In this document: positions 1-7,067 of the stretch, piece by piece
How the letters are laid out: every line of letters begins with the position of its first letter
Position numbering within the stretch: the first letter of the stretch is position 1
Assembly: GCA_964567845.1 (NCBI GenBank)
Contig: CAZMOG010000008.1
Coordinates: forward strand, 1 to 45,939
From: RGIG9079 sp964567845
GTDB taxonomy: Bacteria; Bacteroidota; Bacteroidia; Bacteroidales; Marinifilaceae
Direction: 5' to 3'
DNA length: 45,939 nt
The notes under the pieces: generated by a model
Told to the model about the DNA's origin: nothing
The model's input: only the letters and a program-made list of their open reading frames with translations
Databases searched by the model: none
Position numbers and translations under genes: made by a program

Positions 1-79
1 ATGCAGCACGATACTGACTACGCAATATCGCTTCCTTAATAACCCGTACCGCCTCAGCGTATGTCTGTAAATCGCTCAT
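1..79 (-). CDS. DUF1016/YhcG-like nuclease family protein, N-terminal part only
   Basis: An open frame enters from the left edge and begins at the ATG on the minus strand at 79. Its 26 visible residues start MSDLQTYAEAVRVIKEAI and continue to SQYRAA. This closely resembles the opening of DUF1016 N-terminal proteins (YhcG type), a PD-(D/E)XK nuclease-like family often found near restriction or other defence genes. The catalytic part lies outside the window, so function cannot be checked. A promoter-like box sits just upstream at 98-105. Family assignment rests on the short N-terminal pattern only. Confidence 0.6.
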   Translation of the reverse strand, partial: MSDLQTYAEAVRVIKEAILRSQYRAA

Positions 80-97
80 ATGCTTATTATTTGCCAA

Positions 98-105
98 CAA
101 AGGTA
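98..105 (-). promoter_or_regulatory. Bacteroidetes-type -7 box for the DUF1016-like gene
   Basis: The minus strand reads TACCTTTG, matching the TAnnTTTG -7 consensus of Bacteroidetes primary sigma promoters. It lies about 19 bases before the start codon at 79, which implies a very short leader. Confidence 0.5.
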
Positions 106-116
106 TAAAAAGAATT

Positions 117-152
117 GGAGATGAAACGGCGATTGTGTCGTTTTTCTTCTCC
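117..152 (-). terminator. Imperfect inverted repeat, possible terminator
   Basis: GGAGATGAAACG at 117-128 is nearly complementary to CGTTTTTCTTCTCC at 139-152. On the minus strand the hairpin is followed by AATTCTTTTT, so it could end transcription coming from the reverse-transcriptase remnant. The stem has bulges, so the call is tentative. Confidence 0.4.
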
Positions 153-228
153 TAACCGATTATTTCAAGTGGTTTTATTAGTAAACAAATCCTATAGGCT
201 CCTTTGCAACCTATGCCAAAGATTAATT

Positions 229-600
229 TCAGCTATAAATGTTCAACCAACCATATTCTTCTCCAAACTTTATAGGATTGAATATCTTCATAAAACGGTT
301 ATTTTGGCGTTTTCTTGTTTTTAAAAGAACATCAATCATATTGACCTTGCACATATTTAGTTTATGTTTCTTAATTTGATAATTAATGGATTTATCCATC
401 CATTTAATTTGTCCATTGGAAATATCTGTAAAAGCATAATATCCACACCATTGTGAAATACTCGTTTTTATTGCTATTTCTTTTTCTTTGATAGTTGATG
501 TACCTTTCAGAATTGTTTTTATTTTCCCAATTAGATGATAACAACATTCATTTGTAGGGAATAAATTTTGACCATCAAAAATTACACCCAAATACTTCAT
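229..600 (-). pseudogene. Reverse transcriptase C-terminal remnant
   Basis: The minus-strand frame gives about 124 residues from an internal ATG at 600 (MKYLGVIFDGQ) to a stop at 229. The YLGvxFdG segment and the later SQWCGYYAF segment look like the end of the RT domain and the following thumb/maturase-like region of group II intron or related RNA-directed DNA polymerases. The palm, with its catalytic YxDD motif, is absent: upstream the frame runs straight into the terminator at 645-690. It is therefore a fragment of a lost retroelement or RT-based system. The open frame continues to 663, but those first residues derive from the terminator and should not be counted. It is unlikely to be functional. 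Confidence 0.5.
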
Positions 601-644
601 CCTGTTTTGCCTCGGGTTTAGAAATATAGCGGTTTTTTTAAACA

Positions 645-690
645 AAAAAATCCGCCTGAGCATACTTTTGTATGTGATGGCGGATTTTTT
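645..690 (-). terminator. Strong terminator of the serC-serA-DUF1015 operon
   Basis: AAAAAATCCGCC (645-656) and GGCGGATTTTTT (679-690) are perfect complements. A further CATAC/GTATG pairing lies in the loop. A T-run follows on the minus strand, 27 bases after the DUF1015 stop. Confidence 0.9.
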
Positions 691-716
691 GAGCGTAACG
701 CAGTAATTGCGCTTAA

Positions 717-1970
717 TTATTCGTCAATCGTATGGATAACCAAACCGGAACGTAACTTCGGCTCAAACCAAGTTGTCTTCGGAGGCATAATCGCTCCTGA
801 ATCGGCAATATTGATAAGCTGCTCCATTGAAACCGGATAAAGAGCAAACGCAACCTTCATCTCACCGGAATCAACGCGACGCTTCAACTCACCAAGACCG
901 CGAATACCACCAACAAAATCAATACGATTCGAGGTACGCAAATCTCGAATATCAAGAATCTCCGCCAACAGATAGTTTGACAAAACCGAAACATCAAGCA
1001 CACCTATCGGATCCGATTCATCATATCTACCCTCTTTTGCAGTAAGTTTATACCATGCACCGTTAAGATACATTGAGAATTCGTGCAATTTGCCTGGACG
1101 ATATATAGCTTCACCCATACACTCAATATCGAAATGCTCATTAACCTTTGCCATAAAGGTCTCGATGTCCATTCCATTAAGATCCTTAACCACTCGGTTA
1201 TAATCCATAATTTTTAATTGCGAATCAGGGAAATGAACTGCCATAAAATAGTTATACTCTTCGGCTCCCGTATGATCTGGATTTGCCGCAGCAAACTCAC
1301 GTCCAATTCGTGCAGCTGCCGCAGTTCTGTGATGACCGTCGGCAACGTAGGTATATGGAACCTTATTCGCAAAAAGATACTCTATATCACCATTCATCTG
1401 TTCATCACGAACTACCCAGAAAGCGTGGCCAAATCCATCTTCTGCCACAAACTCATAATCCGGTTTTGCCATTGTAACCTTCTCTACAATTGCATCAATC
1501 TCAGGAACTGCTTTATAGGCAAAGAATACCGGCTCCAGATTGGCCTTAACATAACGAGTAAGAACCATTCTATCCTCCTCTTTCTCAATGCGAGTCAACT
1601 CATGTTTCTTAATTACTCCATTCCAGTAATCATCACAAGCGGCACAACCCACAATTCCATATTGTGTTCTACCATCCATTGTTTGAGCATAGACATAGAA
1701 ACAAGGTTTCTCCTCTTTCACCAACCATCTTTTCTGAATAAAATCGGCAAAGTTCTGAACACTCTTGTTATAGACCACCTCGGAGTGACAATCAACCCCC
1801 TCGGCACAATCTATCTCGGCACGAGTTACGTGCAACAAAGATTTAGGCTTACCCTGAGCCATTTGAGCAGCCTCTTCGCTGTTCATCACATCATAGGGCA
1901 AACAACTCAACTCTTTACACACCTCATTATCAGGAGTTCTTAGTCCTCTAAATGGTTTTACTATAGCCAT
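717..1970 (-). CDS. DUF1015 family protein
   Basis: This 417-residue soluble protein matches the DUF1015 family. It opens with VKPFRGLRTP, has LPYDVMNSEEA near residue 25, and carries the family's conserved YVADGHHRTAAAARI segment in the middle. The biochemical role is not established; the family travels with serine biosynthesis genes in Bacteroidales, as here. It starts 3 bases after the serA stop and is the last gene of the operon, ahead of the terminator at 645-690. A role linked to serine or phosphoserine metabolism is inferred from position only. Length is normal for the family and no damage is visible. A long open frame on the opposite strand (1218-1943) is a shadow of this gene. Confidence 0.88.
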   Translation of the reverse strand: MAIVKPFRGLRTPDNEVCKELSCLPYDVMNSEEAAQMAQGKPKSLLHVTRAEIDCAEGVDCHSEVVYNKSVQNFADFIQKRWLVKEEKPCFYVYAQTMDGRTQYGIVGCAACDDYWNGVIKKHELTRIEKEEDRMVLTRYVKANLEPVFFAYKAVPEIDAIVEKVTMAKPDYEFVAEDGFGHAFWVVRDEQMNGDIEYLFANKVPYTYVADGHHRTAAAARIGREFAAANPDHTGAEEYNYFMAVHFPDSQLKIMDYNRVVKDLNGMDIETFMAKVNEHFDIECMGEAIYRPGKLHEFSMYLNGAWYKLTAKEGRYDESDPIGVLDVSVLSNYLLAEILDIRDLRTSNRIDFVGGIRGLGELKRRVDSGEMKVAFALYPVSMEQLINIADSGAIMPPKTTWFEPKLRSGLVIHTIDE

Positions 1971-1973
1971 ACT

Positions 1974-2891
1974 CTATTTGTTTACTTGATACTTACAATT
2001 GCCATTCTCCAGAAAATCAACAATTTGGCGAGCCGCAGCCAAACCGGCATTCACATTTGCCTCGGCAGTCTGAGCTCCCATCTTTTTTGGAGTAGCAAAA
2101 TATCTGCCCTCAAACTGCTTGAACTCCTCAGAATCGGGAGCTATATCGGTCATATAGGCAATATCCTGACGCTCCTTCATCAAAGCAATCAAACCCTCTT
2201 CATCGATAACCTCTTTACGAGCAGTATTAACAACAACAGCACCCTTAGGCATCTTTCCTACCAAATCATAACCTATCGATTTCTTAGTCTTCTCGGTTGC
2301 CGGAATATGAATTGAGACATATTGACATGAAGAGTATAGCTCCTCAACTGTTGAAACAGGAATTGCTCCTGCGTTCTGAATCTGATTTTTTGTCATGAAT
2401 GGATCGTATGCATATACCTCCATGCCAAAACCTTTAGCAATTCTACCCACATTCTGACCAACATTACCGTAGGCATGAATTCCTATCTTTTTACCCTTCA
2501 ACTCGGTTCCTGCCTTTCCACTGTAGAAACCGCGCGCAACCATAACCATCATTCCAAATGCCAACTCTGCCACAGCATTCGAGTTTTGGCCCGGAGTGTT
2601 CATTGCAACAATACCTTGTGCTGTACAACCCTCCAAATCAAGATTGTCATATCCTGCTCCTGCACGAACAACAATCTTCAGATTGTTTGCAGCTGCAAGA
2701 ATCTCCGCATCTACTTTATCGGAACGCACAATCATTGCATCAACATCGGCAGCCGCTTGAGCAAATGCCTGCTGTGTTCCATACTTTTCCAATACAACGG
2801 TCTCGTATCCCGCCTTATCAAATATCTCCTTTATTCCATTTACCGCTACGGGTGCAAATGGTTTGTCCGTAGCTATTAAAACCTTTGCCAT
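1974..2891 (-). CDS. serA: D-3-phosphoglycerate dehydrogenase, short form
   Basis: This is a 305-residue NAD-dependent 2-hydroxyacid dehydrogenase that oxidises 3-phosphoglycerate to 3-phosphohydroxypyruvate, the first step of serine synthesis in the cytoplasm. The Rossmann loop is GNVGQNVG (residues 142-149) and the active-site Arg is in NTARKEV (R225). The usual catalytic His near the end is replaced by Lys in TPKKMGAQTAEAN (K269/K270). From memory, this replacement also occurs in other Bacteroidales and in the Entamoeba short enzyme. There is no C-terminal ACT domain, so serine feedback through ACT is not expected. It lies between serC (9-base gap) and DUF1015, which supports the assignment. 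Confidence 0.92.
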   Translation of the reverse strand: MAKVLIATDKPFAPVAVNGIKEIFDKAGYETVVLEKYGTQQAFAQAAADVDAMIVRSDKVDAEILAAANNLKIVVRAGAGYDNLDLEGCTAQGIVAMNTPGQNSNAVAELAFGMMVMVARGFYSGKAGTELKGKKIGIHAYGNVGQNVGRIAKGFGMEVYAYDPFMTKNQIQNAGAIPVSTVEELYSSCQYVSIHIPATEKTKKSIGYDLVGKMPKGAVVVNTARKEVIDEEGLIALMKERQDIAYMTDIAPDSEEFKQFEGRYFATPKKMGAQTAEANVNAGLAAARQIVDFLENGNCKYQVNK

Positions 2892-2900
2892 AGACTTATA

Positions 2901-3977
2901 TTATTTGTGACTATTCTCGAACTCTTGCATTGCCTTTACCAAAGCAGCAACATCCTCATCTGTACATGCATTATAGCATGACGCCCTGAATCCTCCAACT
3001 GAGCGGTGTCCCTTAATTCCAACGATGTTCGCCTTTTTGCTGGCAGCCATAAACTCGTCTGCCAACTCCTCCTTACCGGGAGCCATTATAAAAGGTATAT
3101 TCATGCGTGATCTTGAACCCTCGTCCACTACAGGAACGAACATTGAGTTTCTCTCAATCTCTGCATAAAGGGCATCTGAGTGAGCAATGGCTCTACGCTC
3201 CATCTCCTTTAATCCTCCATTCTCCTTGATCCACTTCAAGGTCTGCCCCACAGTATAGATATTCACACATGGAGGAGTGTTGTACATAGAACCATTTTTA
3301 ACATGTGTCTTATATTTCAACATTGTCGGTATCTTTCTGTCAGCCACTACCTTATCAAGGAACTCGTTTTTGATTATCACAAACACCAAACCTGCAGGTC
3401 CCAAATTCTTCTGACAACCTCCGTATATAAGGTCATATTTGCTCACATCAACAGGACGGCTACAGATATCCGATGACATATCGGCAATCACCGGCACCGG
3501 AGAATCAATATCCTTTAAAATCTCTGTTCCGCGAATTGTATTGTTGGTTGTTATATGCAGATAATCAACATCTGTTGGGATTTCCGGTATCTCCGGGAAA
3601 TTGACATAATCACGATCCTTGGAACTACACAGCTCAACAACCTCACCGAATAATTCAGCCTCGGCCATTGCTTTGGTTGACCATGTTCCCGAATCTATAT
3701 ATGCTGCTTTTGTCTTCAAGAAGTTGTATGGAACCATTGCAAATTGCAAGCTGGCCCCTCCTCCCATAAACATAACACTGTAATTGTCAGGAATTTCAAG
3801 CACCTCCTTAAACAACGCAACTGTCTCATCATATATTGCCTGGAAGTCGGACGATCGATGCGATACTTCAAGAATTGATTGACCGCATGTTCCCAACTCC
3901 AAAACAGCCTTTGCTGTGTTCTGCAATGCTATATCCGATAATTTACATGGACCGGCATTAAAAATGTGCTTTCTCAT
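2901..3977 (-). CDS. serC: Phosphoserine aminotransferase
   Basis: This 358-residue class V aminotransferase converts 3-phosphohydroxypyruvate and glutamate to O-phosphoserine and 2-oxoglutarate using PLP. It opens with the family signature FNAGPCKLSD. Further marks are FMGGGASLQFAMVP for cofactor and phosphate contacts, and GGCQKNLGPAG with the PLP-binding Lys near residue 190. The SVGGFRASCYNA segment near the end binds substrate phosphate. It is the first gene of the serC-serA-DUF1015 operon and has its own promoter at 4023-4055. Length and motifs are complete. The same enzyme can act in pyridoxal phosphate synthesis in other bacteria; whether it does so here is unknown. Confidence 0.95.
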   Translation of the reverse strand: MRKHIFNAGPCKLSDIALQNTAKAVLELGTCGQSILEVSHRSSDFQAIYDETVALFKEVLEIPDNYSVMFMGGGASLQFAMVPYNFLKTKAAYIDSGTWSTKAMAEAELFGEVVELCSSKDRDYVNFPEIPEIPTDVDYLHITTNNTIRGTEILKDIDSPVPVIADMSSDICSRPVDVSKYDLIYGGCQKNLGPAGLVFVIIKNEFLDKVVADRKIPTMLKYKTHVKNGSMYNTPPCVNIYTVGQTLKWIKENGGLKEMERRAIAHSDALYAEIERNSMFVPVVDEGSRSRMNIPFIMAPGKEELADEFMAASKKANIVGIKGHRSVGGFRASCYNACTDEDVAALVKAMQEFENSHK

Positions 3978-4022
3978 AAAATTTAGTTTAATTTTTACTC
4001 TTCACTATTGTTTAGTGTTTCG

Positions 4023-4055
4023 CAAAGTTAGCAAAAGCAATTTTGATTTTCCAAA
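4023..4055 (-). promoter_or_regulatory. Promoter of the serC operon
   Basis: On the minus strand TAACTTTG (4030-4023) matches the -7 box, with TTTG (4055-4052) about 21 bases upstream as the -33 element. It sits 45 bases before the serC ATG. The rest of 3978-4206 is AT-rich and holds only this promoter and the oppositely directed one. Confidence 0.65.
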
Positions 4056-4149
4056 TTATATCACTCTTTTAATAGCCATTATTTGTCATATTTACAATAA
4101 GTTCGACCACTATGCAAATTTTGTACGAGTCTGATTTTTTTATTGGCAG

Positions 4150-4180
4150 TTTGTTGTTTCAATTATTATTCGTAACTTTA
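4150..4180 (+). promoter_or_regulatory. Promoter of the STAS-divIC-ruvX-def operon
   Basis: TTTG (4150-4153) is followed after 19 bases by TAACTTTA (4173-4180). It is one mismatch from the TAnnTTTG consensus, has ideal spacing, and lies 26 bases ahead of the STAS gene. Confidence 0.5.
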
Positions 4181-4206
4181 TCGTGCCAAATATTGATTGA
4201 CAAATT

Positions 4207-4521
4207 ATGATACTGAAAATTAATCAAAACGGAGAAAAGTACAATGTCGATGTTGAGTGTAACAGACTGACATTGGCATGTTCTGAGGAGCTAAAGGAGC
4301 AGGTAAAACCTATCCTTGCAACAAATGGTACCGAAGTAACAATCAATCTAAGTGGTGTAAAATTTATTGATAGCAGCGGAGTTGGCAGTCTTATTGCTTT
4401 GGCAAAACAGGCAAAAATTTCCGGCTCTAAATTTAACATCACAAATCTTGAGGCAGGAGTAAAGGAGTTGTTTACAATGCTTCGCCTTGACACTGTGTTT
4501 AACCTTATAAATACGAATTAA
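4207..4521 (+). CDS. STAS-domain protein (anti-sigma factor antagonist type)
   Basis: A single STAS domain fills this 104-residue cytoplasmic protein. The loop FIDSSGVGSLIALAK around residues 53-67 contains the Ser (S56 or S57) that partner kinases phosphorylate in SpoIIAA/RsbV-type antagonists. No anti-sigma kinase or sigma factor lies next to it. Instead it heads a cell-division and nucleic-acid operon, 8 bases before the DivIC-like gene. A regulatory, protein-binding role is expected from the family, but the partner is unknown. Length and fold pattern are normal. Confidence 0.85.
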   Translation: MILKINQNGEKYNVDVECNRLTLACSEELKEQVKPILATNGTEVTINLSGVKFIDSSGVGSLIALAKQAKISGSKFNITNLEAGVKELFTMLRLDTVFNLINTN

Positions 4522-4529
4522 CAATAGTA

Positions 4530-4814
4530 ATGCTACGCGATTTCTTCAGAAAATACATGCTGATATGTTTATCACTATTTCTATTCATTATCTGGATTAG
4601 TTTCTGCGACAACAACTCTTTGGTAAAAAGGTATTTACTAAAGAGCAAAATTTCAGATTTGGAGGAGCAGTGCGATGACTACTCACGGAAAATCAGCGCC
4701 GACTCGACAAGCATATCAGAGATAAAAAAATCCAATGTGAATCTTGAGAAATATGCACGCGAGCGCTACTATATGAAACGCGATAACGAAGATATTTTTA
4801 TTATTGTAGAATGA
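4530..4814 (+). CDS. Septum formation initiator, DivIC/FtsB family
   Basis: A 94-residue protein with a short cytoplasmic N-terminus, one membrane segment (about residues 9-28, LICLSLFLFIIWISF) and a periplasmic coiled coil (about 37-75). It ends with the family-typical ARERYYMKRDNEDIFII. DivIC/FtsB proteins bridge FtsL and FtsQ in the divisome at mid-cell. The stop codon overlaps the ruvX start (ATGA at 4811-4814), so translation is probably coupled. The small size and low conservation are usual for the family. Confidence 0.88.
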   Translation: MLRDFFRKYMLICLSLFLFIIWISFCDNNSLVKRYLLKSKISDLEEQCDDYSRKISADSTSISEIKKSNVNLEKYARERYYMKRDNEDIFIIVE

Positions 4815-5230
4815 ACAGAGTTATCGGTATTGATTATGGTAAAAAGAGAGTCGGCGTCGCAGTAACTGACCCATGTGGAATTGTGGCAACCGCATTAGGT
4901 ACCGTCGCTTCAAATGAGATTTACAAATTTCTCGAAGAGTACTTTAAAAAAGAGCAGGTTGATACCATAGTTGTAGGACATCCAAAACAGATGGACAACA
5001 CCGACTCGCAAAGCATGACCTATATTGTTCCATTTGTAAAGGCCCTGGGGCGCAAGTTTCCTGACAAGAGGATTGAAATGTACGACGAACGTTTCACCTC
5101 GGTTCTTGCCCACAAAGCATTGATAGAGGGTGGTGCAAAAAGACACACAAGACAAGACAAGGCACTCATCGACTCGATGAGTGCAGTTATAATATTAAAC
5201 TCATGGTTGGAGAGTAAAAAAAATTTATAG
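4811..5230 (+). CDS. ruvX: Holliday junction resolvase-like protein RuvX (YqgF)
   Basis: This 139-residue RNase H-fold protein opens with RVIGIDYGKKRVGVAVTD, which holds the first catalytic Asp (D8) and the YqgF signature. The MYDERFTSVLA segment supplies another acidic residue, and the DSMSAVIILNSWL end is typical. In E. coli YqgF acts in 16S rRNA 5' end processing; resolvase activity is reported for some homologues. It overlaps the DivIC gene by 4 bases and is followed by def 4 bases later, the usual Bacteroidales order. Complete and ordinary. Confidence 0.93.
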   Translation: MNRVIGIDYGKKRVGVAVTDPCGIVATALGTVASNEIYKFLEEYFKKEQVDTIVVGHPKQMDNTDSQSMTYIVPFVKALGRKFPDKRIEMYDERFTSVLAHKALIEGGAKRHTRQDKALIDSMSAVIILNSWLESKKNL

Positions 5231-5234
5231 ACGT

Positions 5235-5792
5235 ATGGTTTTACCAATTTATCTGTACGGACATCCCGTACTAAAGAATGTAAGCAGCGACATTGACAAA
5301 GATTATCCCGAGTTAGATACACTTATCCAAGATATGTTCTATACCATGGATCATGCCGATGGTGTAGGCCTTGCTGCTCCACAAATCGGAAAGAATATCC
5401 GTTTATTTGTCATTGATACAACTGCATTTACCGAAAACGATCCGGAATGCAATGGTTATAGAAAGGCATTTATAAATGCACATATCCTGGAGCGTTTTGG
5501 AGATTTGATTGATCGCGAAGAGGGTTGCTTAAGTGTTCCCGGAATACACGAGTATGTAAAAAGACACGAATCTATCCGTATGCAATATATGGATCAGAAT
5601 GGAGAAGAACATGAAGAGGTTTTCAGCGGCTACAAAGCATGGGTAATTCAGCACGAGTATGACCATCTGGAAGGATATGTATTCACCGATCACATCTCTG
5701 CATTAAAGAAACGATTAATCAAGAGCAAATTGACAAATATTGCCACCGGAAAGAGTTCATGCAGATATAAATGCGTAAGGGGCACAAAATAA
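5235..5792 (+). CDS. def: Peptide deformylase
   Basis: The enzyme removes the formyl group from the N-terminal Met of new proteins in the cytoplasm. All three family motifs are present in this 185-residue protein: GVGLAAPQIG (residues 43-52), EEGCLSVPG with metal ligand C98, and QHEYDHLEG with ligands H140 and H144 and catalytic E141. It is the last gene of the STAS-divIC-ruvX-def group. The lysine-rich tail after residue 155 is usual for Bacteroidales versions. Confidence 0.95.
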   Translation: MVLPIYLYGHPVLKNVSSDIDKDYPELDTLIQDMFYTMDHADGVGLAAPQIGKNIRLFVIDTTAFTENDPECNGYRKAFINAHILERFGDLIDREEGCLSVPGIHEYVKRHESIRMQYMDQNGEEHEEVFSGYKAWVIQHEYDHLEGYVFTDHISALKKRLIKSKLTNIATGKSSCRYKCVRGTK

Positions 5793-5820
5793 ATTACCAA
5801 ATATTTTATTTTTATAATTA

Positions 5821-5861
5821 TTTATCATAATATTGCACCAATAATGCAATATTATGATAAA
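5821..5861 (+). promoter_or_regulatory. Perfect 17-bp hairpin enclosing the comEC start codon
   Basis: The left arm 5821-5837 and right arm 5845-5861 are exact reverse complements, with a 7-base loop (CCAATAA). The comEC ATG at 5854-5856 is inside the right arm, so in RNA the start codon would be base-paired. There is no T-run directly after it. It could be a translational switch, a processing site at the end of the def transcript, or an operator in DNA. Confidence 0.7.
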
Positions 5862-7020
5862 TATAGCCCGTAAATACCCATTCTTGTTTTTATTGCCGAC
5901 GCTAACCACCGGCATTATTACCGGAGACAACATTTCACTCCCTGGTGCAACTCCCATATATGCCACCACCACACTCATTATTTTAAGCGCAACACTCTTC
6001 AGAAAATATTCACATATCTACACCCAGACAATTATACCGATAACCACATTCCTCATCGGAATATTGGCAGCATCAATAAATATTTCCGAATTATTCGGCA
6101 TTGAAAGCACACTAAGCAACATTAAAATCTTTAATCAAGCTCACCAATATTTTATCGGTAGAAATAGATTATCTATTCAAAATCCGGTTATCTGCGCTCT
6201 TACCAATGCTATAACATTAGGAGACAAAAGTGAGCTTACCCCCGAAATAAAACGCTTGTTTGCAAAATGCGGAATAATGCACATCGTAGCTGTATCCGGG
6301 CTTCACGTAGGGGCAATCTACCTTATGGTCCAAAAGCTATTTCGGTTTTTAAGAACACCTATTCTACAAAGTAAAATTACAGCCATAATCTTTATCTGGT
6401 TATATTCCATTGTAATCGGGATACCCCCTTCGGTACTTAGGGCCGCAGCCATTCTGACCTATATGATTATTGGAGAGATGAACAACAAGAGTTTCAGTTC
6501 TCTTAATGGAATTATGGCCTGTGCCTTTTTCACTCTCATTATTGCTCCGGAAAATCTCTACAACCTTAGCTTCCAGCTATCCTATGCCGCCTATATCGGA
6601 ATCATATTGCTTTTTCCCATATTCGCTCCTGCAAAAAAGGGTGGCAACAAACATATCAAAAAGATCATTGCCTCGATTGGAGTCTCTGTTGCCGCCCAAC
6701 TGCTCACTACCCCTATCACTTTGCACTATTTCCACGGCACCAGCATTAACAGCTTTATTCTTAATATTGTTGTGGTTCCGTTAACATCGTTGCTTCTCTA
6801 CTGCGATCTTTTTACCTTACTTACACCACAACCTATATCACTATTTCTTGGAAAATTTACAGAATTATCCGGCATGGCAATCATTAAAACCACTGAATTA
6901 ATCGAACCGATAAATATCTATATTGATAATATTTATATGAGCGAGGCCACTATTTTGCTATACTATACTCTACTTTTTGCTCTATTTGCCGTACTACCTA
7001 AAACCACACATAAATTTTGA
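5854..7020 (+). CDS. comEC: ComEC/Rec2 family protein, short form
   Basis: A 388-residue multi-span membrane protein. The competence-domain signature MHIVAVSGLHVGAIYLM lies near residues 147-163, followed by PPSVLRAA and several further membrane helices (for example LYNLSFQLSYAAYIGIILLF). ComEC forms the channel that carries single-stranded DNA into the cytoplasm in competent bacteria. Bacteroidales homologues are usually near 650-700 residues. This one has only a reduced N-terminal part, without a clear OB/DUF4131 domain, and no C-terminal metallo-beta-lactamase-like domain. It may be a minimal channel or have lost DNA uptake. Start choice is by homology, since the next Met is far downstream. 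The start codon is inside a perfect hairpin at 5821-5861. Confidence 0.85.
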   Translation: MINIARKYPFLFLLPTLTTGIITGDNISLPGATPIYATTTLIILSATLFRKYSHIYTQTIIPITTFLIGILAASINISELFGIESTLSNIKIFNQAHQYFIGRNRLSIQNPVICALTNAITLGDKSELTPEIKRLFAKCGIMHIVAVSGLHVGAIYLMVQKLFRFLRTPILQSKITAIIFIWLYSIVIGIPPSVLRAAAILTYMIIGEMNNKSFSSLNGIMACAFFTLIIAPENLYNLSFQLSYAAYIGIILLFPIFAPAKKGGNKHIKKIIASIGVSVAAQLLTTPITLHYFHGTSINSFILNIVVVPLTSLLLYCDLFTLLTPQPISLFLGKFTELSGMAIIKTTELIEPINIYIDNIYMSEATILLYYTLLFALFAVLPKTTHKF

Positions 7021-7046
7021 GTTCTTAGGAATCTGTCTTATATTTG
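7016..7046 (+). promoter_or_regulatory. Promoter of trkA-trkH
   Basis: TTTG (7016-7019) and TATATTTG (7039-7046) are separated by exactly 19 bases, a full match to the Bacteroidetes promoter. The -33 element overlaps the end of comEC. The trkA ATG follows 21 bases after the -7 box. Confidence 0.75.
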
Positions 7047-7067
7047 CAGTTACATAGACGAATCATT

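Noticed and set aside
601..663. N-terminal extension of the reverse-transcriptase remnant
   Set aside because: These residues are encoded by the terminator hairpin and T-run, not by RT-like sequence.
1218..1943. 241-residue open frame on the plus strand, antisense to the DUF1015 gene
   Set aside because: It lies wholly within a conserved gene, has no recognisable family and lacks a promoter; it is a composition effect.
7044..7067. TTG start giving TrkA eight extra residues
   Set aside because: The TTG lies within the -7 promoter box, and the family begins at the Rossmann strand encoded from 7068.
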